DNA from: HXMU1420-2 sp034670145
GTDB taxonomy: Bacteria > Pseudomonadota > Alphaproteobacteria > Rhodobacterales > Rhodobacteraceae
Length of the DNA: 64,000 nt
NCBI GenBank assembly: GCA_034670145.1
Contig: JAXMOA010000005.1
Coordinates: 186,001 to 250,000 of the forward strand
Reading direction: 5' to 3'
Made by a program: the position numbers and the translations under genes. This document shows, one piece after another, positions 53,354 through 62,346 of the stretch; within the stretch, counting starts at the first letter, position 1, and every line of letters begins with the position of its first letter. The notes beneath the pieces were generated by a model. It ran no database searches. It saw only the letters and a list, made by a program, of their open reading frames with translations, and had not been told where the DNA came from.

Positions 53354-53485
53354 CGGGATCGGGCTGCTTTAACCGGTTCTCTTGGGTCAGCAAGCCGACC
53401 AAGAGCGGCAACATCGCCCCTGCGGATCGCCTTTTGCAATAGGCTGGCGGCCATCCACGGTGATATTGGTAGCGAGGGTAGGCAT
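53350..53485 (-). pseudogene. Frameshifted remnant, uncertain
   Basis: Starting at an ATG (53485), MPTLATNITVDGRQ reads in one frame and ASLLQKAIRRGDVAALGRL continues in the next. The second part resembles a conserved motif (LLQK-IRRG) in some uncharacterised proteins. If real, it is a gene tail with a frameshift. The rest of 53486-53735 shows no gene. Confidence 0.3.
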
Positions 53486-53747
53486 TGTCGCCGCGCGCGC
53501 AACGTTTGGCCTCGCGATTCGCGACTTACGCCCCCGTTTGGAGACGGGTGAAACGAGAATATAAGAGCAGGCGCACTCCAAAATTTATCTGCATCGGATC
53601 CATGCATTGAGAACCCAAAAGCTGACGGTGGGACAGGCACTTAATTCCGGTTTGGAGTTGGGGATCTGCCGCCGCCTGTTGGACGATGTGGCCCGAATGC
53701 AGCCCCCAAACAGACAGAAAACGCACAAGCCGGGTTTACAAAAATAA

Positions 53748-53764
53748 TAAAGTAATACTTTATA
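53748..53764. promoter_or_regulatory. Palindrome upstream of ytfQ, probable GntR operator
   Basis: ATAAAGTAATACTTTAT is a 17-base palindrome centred on 53756, about 40 bases before the ytfQ start, in an A/T-rich patch that should hold the promoter (TTTACA at 53736-53741 could be a -35 box). The operon ends with a GntR regulator, so autoregulation through this site is likely. A strong GGGAGG ribosome site lies at 53786-53791. Confidence 0.65.
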
Positions 53765-53797
53765 CAATCACTTTGGAGGAGAACTTGGGAGGTCACT

Positions 53798-54748
53798 ATG
53801 ACTTTGAAATCCGCACTTTTGGCGAGCGCGATTGCGCTTACCCCTATGGCCGCAATGGCCGAACTGACCATTGGTTTTTCGCAGATCGGCTCTGAATCCG
53901 GTTGGCGCGCGGCAGAAACAACGGTCACCAAACAAGAGGCTGAGCGGCGCGGCATCAACCTGAAATTTGCCGACGCGCAGCAGAAACAGGAAAACCAGAT
54001 CAAGGCGTTGCGTTCGTTCATTGCGCAAGGCGTGGATGCGATCCTGATTGCGCCTGTTGTCGCCACCGGTTGGGACGAAGTGCTTGAAGAAGCGAAAGAG
54101 TCCGACATTCCGGTGATTTTGCTGGACCGTACCGTGGATGCGCCCGACGAGCTGTATCTGACAGCGGTGACGTCGGACCTCGTGCATGAGGGCAAGGTCG
54201 CTGGCGAGTGGCTGGCCGCTGAGATGGCTGGCGAGGATTGCCGCATCGTCGAGCTGCAGGGCACCACAGGCTCGTCTCCGGCGATCGACCGCAAGAATGG
54301 GTTCGAGCAGGGCATTGCAGGGCATGACAACCTTGAAATCGTGCGCAGCCAGACCGGGGACTTTACCCGCTCGTTGGGCAAAACGGTCATGGAAAGCTTT
54401 CTGAAGGCCGAAGGTGGTGAGAACATCTGCGCGCTTTACGCCCATAACGACGACATGGCCGTTGGCGCGATCCAGGCGATCAAAGAGGCGGGCCTTGCCC
54501 CCGGCGTCGACATCAAGATCGTTGCCATTGACGCCGTGCCAGATGCGCATCTGGCCATCGCCAATGGTGAGATGAACGCGACGATCGAGCTGACGCCAAA
54601 CATGGCAGGCCCGGCCCTGGATGCTTTGGAAGCCTATCTGGCAGATGGTGCAGTACCGCCGAAATGGATCCAGACCGAATCCAAGCTGTTCACCTCAGCC
54701 GATGACAACGCGGCGATTTATGAAATGAAGAAAGGCCTTGGTTACTAA
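53798..54748 (+). CDS. ytfQ: Sugar ABC transporter periplasmic binding protein YtfQ
   Basis: The substrate-binding protein of a YtfQ-type importer, which takes galactofuranose in E. coli. The 316 residues carry a signal peptide ending MAAMA (about residue 21). The mature start TIGFSQIGSESGWRAAE, the run VDAILIAPVVATGWDEVL, LLDRTVDAPDELY and ELTPNMAGPALDALE follow the E. coli protein closely as I recall it. It is the first gene of the operon. Confidence 0.92.
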   Translation: MTLKSALLASAIALTPMAAMAELTIGFSQIGSESGWRAAETTVTKQEAERRGINLKFADAQQKQENQIKALRSFIAQGVDAILIAPVVATGWDEVLEEAKESDIPVILLDRTVDAPDELYLTAVTSDLVHEGKVAGEWLAAEMAGEDCRIVELQGTTGSSPAIDRKNGFEQGIAGHDNLEIVRSQTGDFTRSLGKTVMESFLKAEGGENICALYAHNDDMAVGAIQAIKEAGLAPGVDIKIVAIDAVPDAHLAIANGEMNATIELTPNMAGPALDALEAYLADGAVPPKWIQTESKLFTSADDNAAIYEMKKGLGY

Positions 54749-54841
54749 GCCAAGCCTTTACGCCCGACCGTTGGTCGGTTTGGATGGCCCTTGGGTTCTC
54801 CCTATGGGGCCATCCGCCATGCTTTTCACGCCGAGGCTTCA

Positions 54842-56368
54842 ATGTCTGCACCGAATACAACCGTTCTATCCGCGCATGCGATCTCAAAGTACTTTCCGGG
54901 CACCATCGCCCTGGATGATGTGAACCTGGATCTGAGACGTGGTGAAATCCACGCCATCCTGGGCGAGAATGGCGCGGGGAAATCCACGCTGATCAAGTGT
55001 TTGACCGGCGCGTACCGCCGCGATGGCGGGGTGATTGAGGTAGACGGGGCAGAGGTCAACCCGCGCTCGACCAAAGACAGTCAGGATCTGGGGATTGGGA
55101 CCGTCTATCAAGAGGTCAACTTGCTGCCCAATCTGACGGTCGCCGAGAACCTCTTTCTGGGCCGCCAGCCGATGGTTGGCCCCTTCGTGGCGCGCCGCAA
55201 GATGAACCAAGAGGCCGCCCGGCTGCTGCGCGACTATGGTGTCGACATCAACCCGGCAGAGCCGCTCTCTAGCTTTTCTGTCGCCATCCAGCAGGCGATC
55301 GCCATCGCGCGTGCCGTGGAGATGTCGGGCAAGGTGCTGATCCTTGATGAGCCCACGGCAAGCCTGGATCGGGATGAAATCGAGCTGATCTTTTCGGTCA
55401 TCCGCAAGCTCCGGGATCGCGGATTGTCGATTGTTTTTATTACGCATTTCCTGGACCAGGTCTTTGACCTTTGCGACTGCGCCACGGTGCTGCGCAATGG
55501 GCGCGTGGTCGGACACCGGGCGTTGAAGGACGTCACGCAAAAGGACATCGTCATGCTGATGCTGGGCCGCCAGCTTGAGGCACAGACCCATGCCGCCAGC
55601 GAGGCGAAGACCGTCGGCGCCCCCTTGGTCGAACTGGAGGGGATGGGGCGCAGCGGGATGCTTGAGCCGCTGTCGCTGACCGTGCATGAGGGCGAGGTGG
55701 TCGGGCTTGCCGGGCTGCTTGGCTCGGGCCGGACCGAGACGGCGAACCTGATCTTTGGCGCGGCCAAATCCGACACTGGCAAGATCAAGCTGCGCGGCAA
55801 ACAGGTCACGATCTCTGGCCCGCGCGACGCGATTAACCTCGGCTTTGCGCTGTGCCCCGAGGATCGCAAGACCGAGGGTATCGTCGGCGATCTGAGCGTG
55901 CGCGACAATATCATCATCGCGCTTCAGGCCCGGCAGGGCTGGACCCGACCGATCCCCCGCGCCAAGGTCAATGAGCTGGCCGAGCATTACGTCAAAGCGC
56001 TAGATATCCGGCTGGCCAATCTCGATATGCCGATCCGTCTCCTTTCAGGTGGCAATCAGCAAAAGGCGTTGCTGGCACGCTGGCTGGCGACTGAACCGGA
56101 CTTCCTGATCCTGGATGAGCCAACCCGCGGCATCGACATTGGTGCCCATGCCGAGATTATTGCCCTGATTGAGCGGTTGCGCGAGGGTGGCATGTCACTT
56201 TTGGTCACCTCGTCGGAACTTGAAGAACTGGTGGCGTATTCCGGTCGGGTTCTCGTCCTGCGGGACAGGCAATTGGTGGGCGAGCTGATCGGAGACGAGA
56301 TCACCGCCGACAATATCGTGCATGCCATTGCCGACAATCCGTCTCCGACACAGGAGGCCGCAGAATGA
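54842..56368 (+). CDS. ytfR: Sugar ABC transporter ATP-binding protein YtfR
   Basis: A 508-residue duplicated ATPase of the carbohydrate uptake (CUT2) type. The first half has Walker A GENGAGKSTLIK and Walker B VLILDEPTASLD; the second has GLLGSGRTETANLIFG in place of a canonical Walker A and FLILDEPTRGIDIGAH. ATG 54842 follows GAGGCTTCA. Its stop overlaps ytfT (ATGA). Confidence 0.95.
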   Translation: MSAPNTTVLSAHAISKYFPGTIALDDVNLDLRRGEIHAILGENGAGKSTLIKCLTGAYRRDGGVIEVDGAEVNPRSTKDSQDLGIGTVYQEVNLLPNLTVAENLFLGRQPMVGPFVARRKMNQEAARLLRDYGVDINPAEPLSSFSVAIQQAIAIARAVEMSGKVLILDEPTASLDRDEIELIFSVIRKLRDRGLSIVFITHFLDQVFDLCDCATVLRNGRVVGHRALKDVTQKDIVMLMLGRQLEAQTHAASEAKTVGAPLVELEGMGRSGMLEPLSLTVHEGEVVGLAGLLGSGRTETANLIFGAAKSDTGKIKLRGKQVTISGPRDAINLGFALCPEDRKTEGIVGDLSVRDNIIIALQARQGWTRPIPRAKVNELAEHYVKALDIRLANLDMPIRLLSGGNQQKALLARWLATEPDFLILDEPTRGIDIGAHAEIIALIERLREGGMSLLVTSSELEELVAYSGRVLVLRDRQLVGELIGDEITADNIVHAIADNPSPTQEAAE

Positions 56369-57423
56369 CCTCACTTTACCGTTTTCCCGCCCTGCGGCGG
56401 ATCATGCCACAACTTGTGATTCTGGCGGCGGTTCTGCTGTTGAACCTCATGGTTTTCCCGGAGTTTTTCCGGATCGAGTTTCAGAATGACCGGCTTTTTG
56501 GCAATCTGATTGACGTGTTGAACAGAGGCGCGCCCACCGCGCTTTTGGCGATTGGCATGACGCTTGTGATCGCCACAAAGGGCATCGACCTGTCGGTTGG
56601 GGCTGTGATGGCGATTGCTGGTGCGACGGCGGCATCGCTCGTCGTCGAGGGCCACGGCTGGGGCACCGCCTTGATCGGAGCCCTCGCCGTCGGCGGGCTT
56701 TGCGGCGCGTGGAACGGGCTTTTGGTGGCCGTGCTGCGCATTCAGCCCATTGTGGCGACGCTGGTGCTGATGGTCGCTGGGCGCGGCATCGCACAGCTGA
56801 TCACCGAGGGCACGATCCTGACCTTCAACAATGAAGGTCTGATCCGACTGGGCGCGGGCACTGTTCTGGGTATCCCAACGCCGATTCTGGTCTGGTTGAT
56901 CCTTGGCGGATTCACCGCTTTTGCGGTGCGGCGGACGGCTCTGGGCATGTTGATCGAGGCGATTGGCATCAATGAGCGCTCGACCCGGCTGGCGGGAGTC
57001 AACTCGCGTATCCTTTTGCTGTGCGTCTACGTCGTCTCGGGCATTTGTGCTGCGCTGGCTGGTGTGATCGTCGCCGCCGACATCAAGGGCGCCGATGCCA
57101 ACAATGCGGGTTTGTGGCTGGAGCTTGACGCGATCCTCGCGGTGGTTATCGGCGGCAACTCGCTCTTGGGGGGGCGGTTTTCCATCATCGCTTCGCTGCT
57201 CGGCGCGATGATCATTCAGTCGGTCAACTCGGTTATCCTGCTCTCGGGCATGCCGCCTGAGCTGAACCTGGTGATCAAGGCGCTGCTGATCCTGTCGATC
57301 CTGGTGATCCAGTCACCGCGTGTGTCGCATTTCCTCTATATCCTGCGCGCCACCGTGATGGAGACCAAGCCGGATAGCGCCCCGAAAGGGCAAAGACCAA
57401 CGACCAAAGGAAACAGCCAATGA
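56365..57423 (+). CDS. ytfT: Sugar ABC transporter permease YtfT
   Basis: A 352-residue inner-membrane permease with about 8-10 helices. The family loop MTLVIATKGIDLSVGAVMAIAG is clear, and GVNSRILLLCVYVVSGICAALAG follows. It overlaps ytfR and yjfF by four bases each, so all are one transcript. Confidence 0.95.
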   Translation: MTSLYRFPALRRIMPQLVILAAVLLLNLMVFPEFFRIEFQNDRLFGNLIDVLNRGAPTALLAIGMTLVIATKGIDLSVGAVMAIAGATAASLVVEGHGWGTALIGALAVGGLCGAWNGLLVAVLRIQPIVATLVLMVAGRGIAQLITEGTILTFNNEGLIRLGAGTVLGIPTPILVWLILGGFTAFAVRRTALGMLIEAIGINERSTRLAGVNSRILLLCVYVVSGICAALAGVIVAADIKGADANNAGLWLELDAILAVVIGGNSLLGGRFSIIASLLGAMIIQSVNSVILLSGMPPELNLVIKALLILSILVIQSPRVSHFLYILRATVMETKPDSAPKGQRPTTKGNSQ

Positions 57424-58412
57424 TCCGCTCGACCCATCTTTCGCTGGTCATCACGCTGGCGACCTTTGCGTTGGCTTATGCGCTGTGCGCCTGGCAATAC
57501 CCGTCGATGCTGTCCACGCGCGTTGTCGCGAACCTTTTGACGGATAACGCGTTTTTGGGGATCGTTGCGGTGGGCATGACATTTGTGATCCTCTCTGGGG
57601 GGATCGACCTGTCGGTGGGATCGGTCATTGCTTTCTCCGGGGTCTTCCTGGCGGTGATCCTGCGAGACACCTCGATCCACCCCCTGTTTGCTTTCGCGCT
57701 GGTCCTGGCGATCACAACCGCCTTTGGTGCCACAATGGGCGCTGCAATCCACTATCTGGAAATGCCCGCTTTCATCGTGACGCTTGCAGGTATGTTCCTC
57801 GCGCGCGGTGTGTCCTACGTGCTGTCGACTGACTCGGTTCCGATTGACCACGCCTTTTATGACTGGCTCCAATCCGTCTATTGGAAAGCGCCGGGCGGAG
57901 GCCGATTCCGCCTGATCGGCGGCATCATGGTCGTTACCTTCATCGCCGGTATCCTGGTCGCCCATCGCACCCGGTTCGGCCAGAACGTTTATGCGCTGGG
58001 GGGCGGTGCCGCAACGTCGCGCCTGATGGGCGTGCCAGTGGCCTCTACCACGATCGGGATCTATGCGATCTCGGGCGGGCTCGCTGGGCTCGCAGGCATC
58101 GTCTACTCGCTCTACACCTCGGCGGGCTATTCGCTCGCCACGGTCGGGGTCGAGCTTGACGCCATCGCCGCTGTGGTGATTGGAGGCACGTTGCTGACCG
58201 GCGGATACGGGTTTGTGGCGGGAACTTTCTTTGGCATCATGATCATGGGGTTGATCCAAACGTACATCGTCTTTGACGGAACTTTGTCCAGTTGGTGGAC
58301 AAAAATTGTGATCGGTGCTTTGCTCTTTGCGTTTATCCTGCTTCAAAAGGGGCTGACTTGGGCATCGACGGCACGCAAAAAGGCAGCGACTGGCTTCGCC
58401 GCACCCTCATGA
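57420..58412 (+). CDS. yjfF: Sugar ABC transporter permease YjfF
   Basis: The second permease of the importer, 330 residues. The same family loop appears as MTFVILSGGIDLSVGSVIAFSG, and GVPVASTTIGIYAISGGLAGLAG later. It pairs with YtfT to form the heterodimeric channel. It overlaps the GntR gene with ATGA. Confidence 0.95.
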   Translation: MIRSTHLSLVITLATFALAYALCAWQYPSMLSTRVVANLLTDNAFLGIVAVGMTFVILSGGIDLSVGSVIAFSGVFLAVILRDTSIHPLFAFALVLAITTAFGATMGAAIHYLEMPAFIVTLAGMFLARGVSYVLSTDSVPIDHAFYDWLQSVYWKAPGGGRFRLIGGIMVVTFIAGILVAHRTRFGQNVYALGGGAATSRLMGVPVASTTIGIYAISGGLAGLAGIVYSLYTSAGYSLATVGVELDAIAAVVIGGTLLTGGYGFVAGTFFGIMIMGLIQTYIVFDGTLSSWWTKIVIGALLFAFILLQKGLTWASTARKKAATGFAAPS

Positions 58413-59149
58413 CGGTCACCCGGGAAGGGCGACACGAGCGGGCGAGCAACCACACCAATTTCGTTGTCGATCAGCTTGGCCAGGCCATCGTCGCGGGCGA
58501 ATACCCGGTGGATACAATGATCCCGCTGGACCCTGATATCTGCGAGATGTTCGGCGTGTCTCGCACCGTCGTGCGCGAGGCCAAGAAAACGCTGATCGCC
58601 AAAGGCATGATCCAGTCCCGCGCCAAGGTTGGCACGCGCGTTCACGAACCAGAGCATTGGAACATGTTCGACAAGGATGTGCTGCTCTGGCACGCGTCAT
58701 TGAAGAACCCGCAGCAATTTTATCAGGAGCTGTTCGACATCCGCCTGATCTTTGAACCTGCCGCCGCCGCGAAGGCGGCAAAACTGTCGAACACTGTCGA
58801 TAACACCGCATTGTCGTCCTATTGCGACCAGATGGAAGCGGCCGTCAGCCGCACGGTTTTTGCTGTCGCTGACTACGAATTTCACAAGCAAGTGCTGCGA
58901 TCATCCAATAACCGGTTTCTGCTGTCGCTGGGTGATATGGTGCAAACTGCGCTGTTTTCCCTGTTCATGGCGGAAGGCAGCGAAGCATTTGTAAAGAACC
59001 AGGCTGCCGTGGCGCTCAAGCATCGGGAAATGGCCGATGCGATCTCGACGGGCAACTCGGTTGATGCACGGCGATTGATGACCGAAGTGATTGACGAGAG
59101 CTTTGCGCGAACCCTCAAACGGGTACAACATGCGCCTGTTCCCCAATAG
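58409..59149 (+). CDS. GntR/FadR-family transcriptional regulator
   Basis: A 246-residue regulator. The N-terminal winged helix has LGQAIVAGEYPVDTMIPLD and CEMFGVSRTVVREAKKTLIAKGMI, and the C-terminal FCD ligand domain includes FDIRLIFEPAAAAKAAKL, VADYEFHKQVLRSSNN and KHREMADAI, with metal/ligand His residues. ATG 58409 overlaps the yjfF stop. It likely senses a sugar or sugar acid carried by the transporter and acts on the palindrome at 53748. Confidence 0.9.
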   Translation: MTVTREGRHERASNHTNFVVDQLGQAIVAGEYPVDTMIPLDPDICEMFGVSRTVVREAKKTLIAKGMIQSRAKVGTRVHEPEHWNMFDKDVLLWHASLKNPQQFYQELFDIRLIFEPAAAAKAAKLSNTVDNTALSSYCDQMEAAVSRTVFAVADYEFHKQVLRSSNNRFLLSLGDMVQTALFSLFMAEGSEAFVKNQAAVALKHREMADAISTGNSVDARRLMTEVIDESFARTLKRVQHAPVPQ

Positions 59150-59227
59150 ACAGACCCTCAATCAGGACGGACCGGCACGCAGTGCGACTGCCCATTGGCG
59201 TGCAGCCCGACCGTGGGTTTGCCCCCG

Positions 59228-60373
59228 TCAGCCGTCGGATGGAGCGTTGGTGCCCTGGGCGAGCGCGGCTTCGCGTGCCTGGGCCAGATAAACCGAGACG
59301 GTCAGCAGCTCTGTCATGTTCGACAGCGCGCCCTGGGTCACCAGCGGTTGCAGGGCTGCGGCCTGTGACCAGTCGGAGACCGCTGAAAACTGTCGCGCGA
59401 CGATCGGGCCGGTCTGAGGGCGCAGGGCGATGAGGTCGTCGATGGCCAGGCCGATTGCATCCTGAATGTCCTGATCTGCCAACCGGTTGATTGCGGCAAG
59501 AGCCAGGATGACCTGCTCGAGCTTGTCCAGAGGTTGCGCAGGGTCGAGGAGCAGGCGTTGCGACAATTTCTGCACGCCCTGCACCCCGTCGATTTCGACC
59601 AGAGCGGCCGAGAATGCGCCCAGGTTTTGCGCCCAGTTCCAGTCGGCAACCCGATCAATGAAGCCATGCACCTCGGCGCGGGCGGCCGGGCCGCCGACCT
59701 GCCCCAGCAGCAGCACGCGGATTTCCTGAAACGGATAGCCCTGCCTGCTCCACAGATCTGCCAGCAGCTCGGCCGCTGGAATGCGGATGTCCATGGTGCG
59801 CAGCATCTCGTATGGCATTTTGTCGAACTCTGCGATCACCAGCGCGCGGATCCTGGGGTCGGGATTGTCCTGGAGCCTGTTCAGGTAGTGCTGGCGGGTT
59901 TCGTCAAACCCGTGTTGCCAGATGTCCCGGTGCATGACGGCGGTGCGGAGCACGCGCCGGAAGCTGTCATCGACATAGTTGACCATGCGCCATTCGCCGC
60001 CGCCGATGCCGGATGTGCTGCCCTTTATGCGGGCGAACAGCATGCCGTCCTCTGGGTTGGTGGCCAAACGCTGGCGCACGGCCGTGCTGACCAATCCGGG
60101 CAGGTCGACATCTGTGCCCGATCCAACCAGCACCTGAGACACCCCGTAGGCAAAGGCGTTGTCGGGGCGCGGGCGGGCGACCAAAAGGTCATCGGCGTCA
60201 ACGATCCAGTCAATTGCCGTACGCTCGGGTTTGGTCATATCGAAGCCGCAGGCGGTGGCGGTGCCCAATGTGACGGTCAGGGCCAGCCCCGCGACGGTCG
60301 CCAGCCTGGCAAGCTGGCGCCACAGATTTTTGGCGAACCGAACCGGGGCAGCGGGTTCTGTGATCGGGACCAT
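59228..60373 (-). CDS. Exported alpha-helical (HEAT-like) protein
   Basis: A 381-residue protein with an N-terminal hydrophobic signal or anchor (about residues 18-40, ending TATACGF; the Cys may be a weak lipobox). The mature part is helical repeats with short loops (PDPRIRALVIAEF; QDIQDAIGLAIDDLIAL) that resemble HEAT-type folds. Function is unknown. It is convergent with the GntR gene and separated from tmpB by 134 bases. Confidence 0.7.
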   Translation of the reverse strand: MVPITEPAAPVRFAKNLWRQLARLATVAGLALTVTLGTATACGFDMTKPERTAIDWIVDADDLLVARPRPDNAFAYGVSQVLVGSGTDVDLPGLVSTAVRQRLATNPEDGMLFARIKGSTSGIGGGEWRMVNYVDDSFRRVLRTAVMHRDIWQHGFDETRQHYLNRLQDNPDPRIRALVIAEFDKMPYEMLRTMDIRIPAAELLADLWSRQGYPFQEIRVLLLGQVGGPAARAEVHGFIDRVADWNWAQNLGAFSAALVEIDGVQGVQKLSQRLLLDPAQPLDKLEQVILALAAINRLADQDIQDAIGLAIDDLIALRPQTGPIVARQFSAVSDWSQAAALQPLVTQGALSNMTELLTVSVYLAQAREAALAQGTNAPSDG

Positions 60374-60458
60374 GTGCCGTACCTCTGCCTGAGAGTGTCA
60401 GAGCAACCTAGCCGTGAATGGCAATTCTGCAAAGCGTCTCGTCAGGTTTGGCGGGTCT

Positions 60459-60500
60459 GGCACTGGCACCGGGCACCGGCATTGGGCACTGGCACTGGGC
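60459..60500. repeat. Imperfect 6-bp GGCACT/GGCACC repeats
   Basis: A low-complexity patch of GGCACT, GGCACC and GGGCAC units between two minus-strand genes. It probably arose by slippage; no function is suggested. Confidence 0.7.
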
Positions 60501-60507
60501 GCGGGCC

Positions 60508-61104
60508 TCAGGGCTGTGCCTGTGACTGGTGGTGTTGGTCGACCATCCGTTGCACCATCGGGGCAAAGTGCCAATAGTCCGGCGTTTGCATATCCGGCCG
60601 CTTGCCCGCATCGTCCAGATAGCGCACCGCTATGATCTGTTCGAGGTTCGGGTTCTGTTCAAAGGCGGCGATTTCTGCGGCATCCATTGGCCCGCCCTGA
60701 AGGTTGAGCGAATGGATGGAGGCCTCGGACAGGCGGCGGAAATACTCTGGCCGGGTCGCACAGAGATAGCGTTTGGCGGCCACATGATAGCGCACGCAAT
60801 CGGTGATGACGGTTGGAAAGAAGCGCTCCAGCACCTCGGCCCCGGCATCTTCGTGGTGGCGGTCTTTGGTGTCATCCATAGAGAAGGTGCCGAATTCGCT
60901 GGTGAAATGGCCGATGTCATGCAGCAGCGCGCCGATGATGATTTCTTCGGGTTGGCCATTCTGCTGCGCGATGGTCGCGCCCTGCAACATGTGCTGGCCC
61001 ATGTTCACCGGCTCGCCCAGGTATTCCTCTGTCCCGCGCCGGTCAAAGATGGAGCCGATGAAGTCGACGATTGTTTCGCGGCTGAGGCTGTCGATTTCCG
61101 GTTT
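60508..61104 (-). CDS. HD-domain mixed-valent diiron phosphonate dioxygenase, TmpB/PhnZ-like
   Basis: A 198-residue HD-domain oxygenase. Residues matching the PhnZ/TmpB pattern are visible: the lid Tyr and Glu (Y29, E32), H39, H63-D64 in LLHDIGH, H84/H85 in DRHHEDAG, and H108 in RYHVAAKRY. Such enzymes cleave the C-P bond of 1-hydroxy-alkylphosphonates. With a TmpA-like hydroxylase upstream, the likely product is glycine betaine plus phosphate. ATG 61104 overlaps the upstream stop. A 2-aminoethylphosphonate role is the alternative. Confidence 0.85.
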   Translation of the reverse strand, partial: KPEIDSLSRETIVDFIGSIFDRRGTEEYLGEPVNMGQHMLQGATIAQQNGQPEEIIIGALLHDIGHFTSEFGTFSMDDTKDRHHEDAGAEVLERFFPTVITDCVRYHVAAKRYLCATRPEYFRRLSEASIHSLNLQGGPMDAAEIAAFEQNPNLEQIIAVRYLDDAGKRPDMQTPDYWHFAPMVQRMVDQHHQSQAQP

Positions 61105-62249
61105 CATTCTGCGGCCTCTGCGGTGTGTGCCCGGCACATGGCGTCATAGGTCGAGCGCAGGCCGTCCTTGTCGGCGTAGCACCCTTGCAGCCAGCGCGTT
61201 CCCTTGCCCGCGTATCCTTTGCGGGCGTGCAAGACGCGGGTGTTGTCGACAACGAAAGCCTCGCCCGGGTTCAGGCGGAACGTCACCTCCATCGCGGTAT
61301 CGTCGATGATCTCTCCGAGGCGGCGATAGGCGGCGTAATAGGTGTCCATCTGGTCAAACGGTACGTCCGTTACGGCGGCCATGGAGCGGTTGTTGAAGCG
61401 CACGGCGATCAGTTCGCCATCTGGTGCAAGCTCGATCATCGGGCGGCGGGAGGTCAGGCAGACGCCGGCCTCGCCAGCGTATTCGAAGCGGGCGCAATGG
61501 TCGGCCAGCACGTCGAAATAGGCCGGGTTTTCGTCGCGCAGGCGGCGGGCGGCGGCAAAGCCGTCGACGACCATATTGTCGCCCCCGGCGGCCGAGCTTT
61601 CGAGGCAGTAGAGCACCTGAACCGTTGGTGCGGGATCGCGATAGGGGTTGTCGGTATGGGCCTGCAGGCCCAGCCCGGTGAAGGCGAGGTTGGTTGGGTT
61701 GACCTCGGTGCGGACCTCGAAGTGGCGGCCGTAGTTGGTTTCGCGCACATAGCCAAAGCGGTCGACGATCCGGAACAGCGCGCCGCTTTCGACCGGTCCG
61801 TTTGTGACTTTGCCAAAGCCATAGCGGTTCACCTGCGCCAGCCACTGGCGCAGGGCGGCGGCATCGCGTGACAGCTCTGCAAAGTCGCCTGTGGGCACGT
61901 CATTCATCAGGCCCGCGTCCCATTCGACCACATCCGGCGCGGTCCAGCCGCGCATTGCGGGCGCGGGTTTGTCGTAGGCATGGGCCAGCAGCCAGTCGGG
62001 GTCATAGGTGACGGTCTTGTCCTCCGGCTCAAAGCGAACCTCCAGCAGGCTGTTGTGCAGGCGGGCGGCGGCGATGTGCGTTTGCGGGGGTATGTCGCGC
62101 AGCGCGATCAGGCGTTGCCCATTGCCGGCGGCGCGGGTTTGCGGGTCACTGGCATTGTCGCGCAGCCAGATCGCATGGAAGCGATGGGCAGAGGTCGCGG
62201 TTTTGAATGTCAGGGACAGGCCCGACGGATCTACGGTAACGGATGTCAT
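61104..62249 (-). CDS. TauD/GBBH-type dioxygenase, TmpA-like phosphonate hydroxylase
   Basis: A 381-residue Fe(II)/2-oxoglutarate dioxygenase of the gamma-butyrobetaine hydroxylase type. An N-terminal DUF971-like region (AIWLRDNASDPQTR; the zinc Cys residues of GBBH are absent) precedes the TauD fold with metal ligands in LQAHTDNPYRD and DNTRVLHARKGY. TmpA hydroxylates 2-trimethylaminoethylphosphonate at C1, and its partner TmpB then cleaves it. ATG 62249 is chosen over the open frame to 62303. The pair is divergent from a LysR gene. Confidence 0.85.
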   Translation of the reverse strand: MTSVTVDPSGLSLTFKTATSAHRFHAIWLRDNASDPQTRAAGNGQRLIALRDIPPQTHIAAARLHNSLLEVRFEPEDKTVTYDPDWLLAHAYDKPAPAMRGWTAPDVVEWDAGLMNDVPTGDFAELSRDAAALRQWLAQVNRYGFGKVTNGPVESGALFRIVDRFGYVRETNYGRHFEVRTEVNPTNLAFTGLGLQAHTDNPYRDPAPTVQVLYCLESSAAGGDNMVVDGFAAARRLRDENPAYFDVLADHCARFEYAGEAGVCLTSRRPMIELAPDGELIAVRFNNRSMAAVTDVPFDQMDTYYAAYRRLGEIIDDTAMEVTFRLNPGEAFVVDNTRVLHARKGYAGKGTRWLQGCYADKDGLRSTYDAMCRAHTAEAAE

Positions 62250-62346
62250 GATCAAGCTCTGAGGTTGCAGTTTGCTGGCGACAGGATCGCAGCCATCTGA
62301 CATAAGATCAAATTAGAGATTAACAGACTGAGCCTATGTTTTTCTA
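62250..62346. promoter_or_regulatory. Divergent promoter region tmpA-like / lysR
   Basis: This 97-base gap is A/T-rich at 62301-62346 and should hold both promoters and the LysR binding site. I see no certain T-N11-A dyad. Confidence 0.5.

Noticed and set aside
53641..54426. Minus-strand frame of 261 codons over ytfQ and its promoter
   Set aside because: Opposite strand of ytfQ, which matches E. coli YtfQ closely; Ser-rich shadow.
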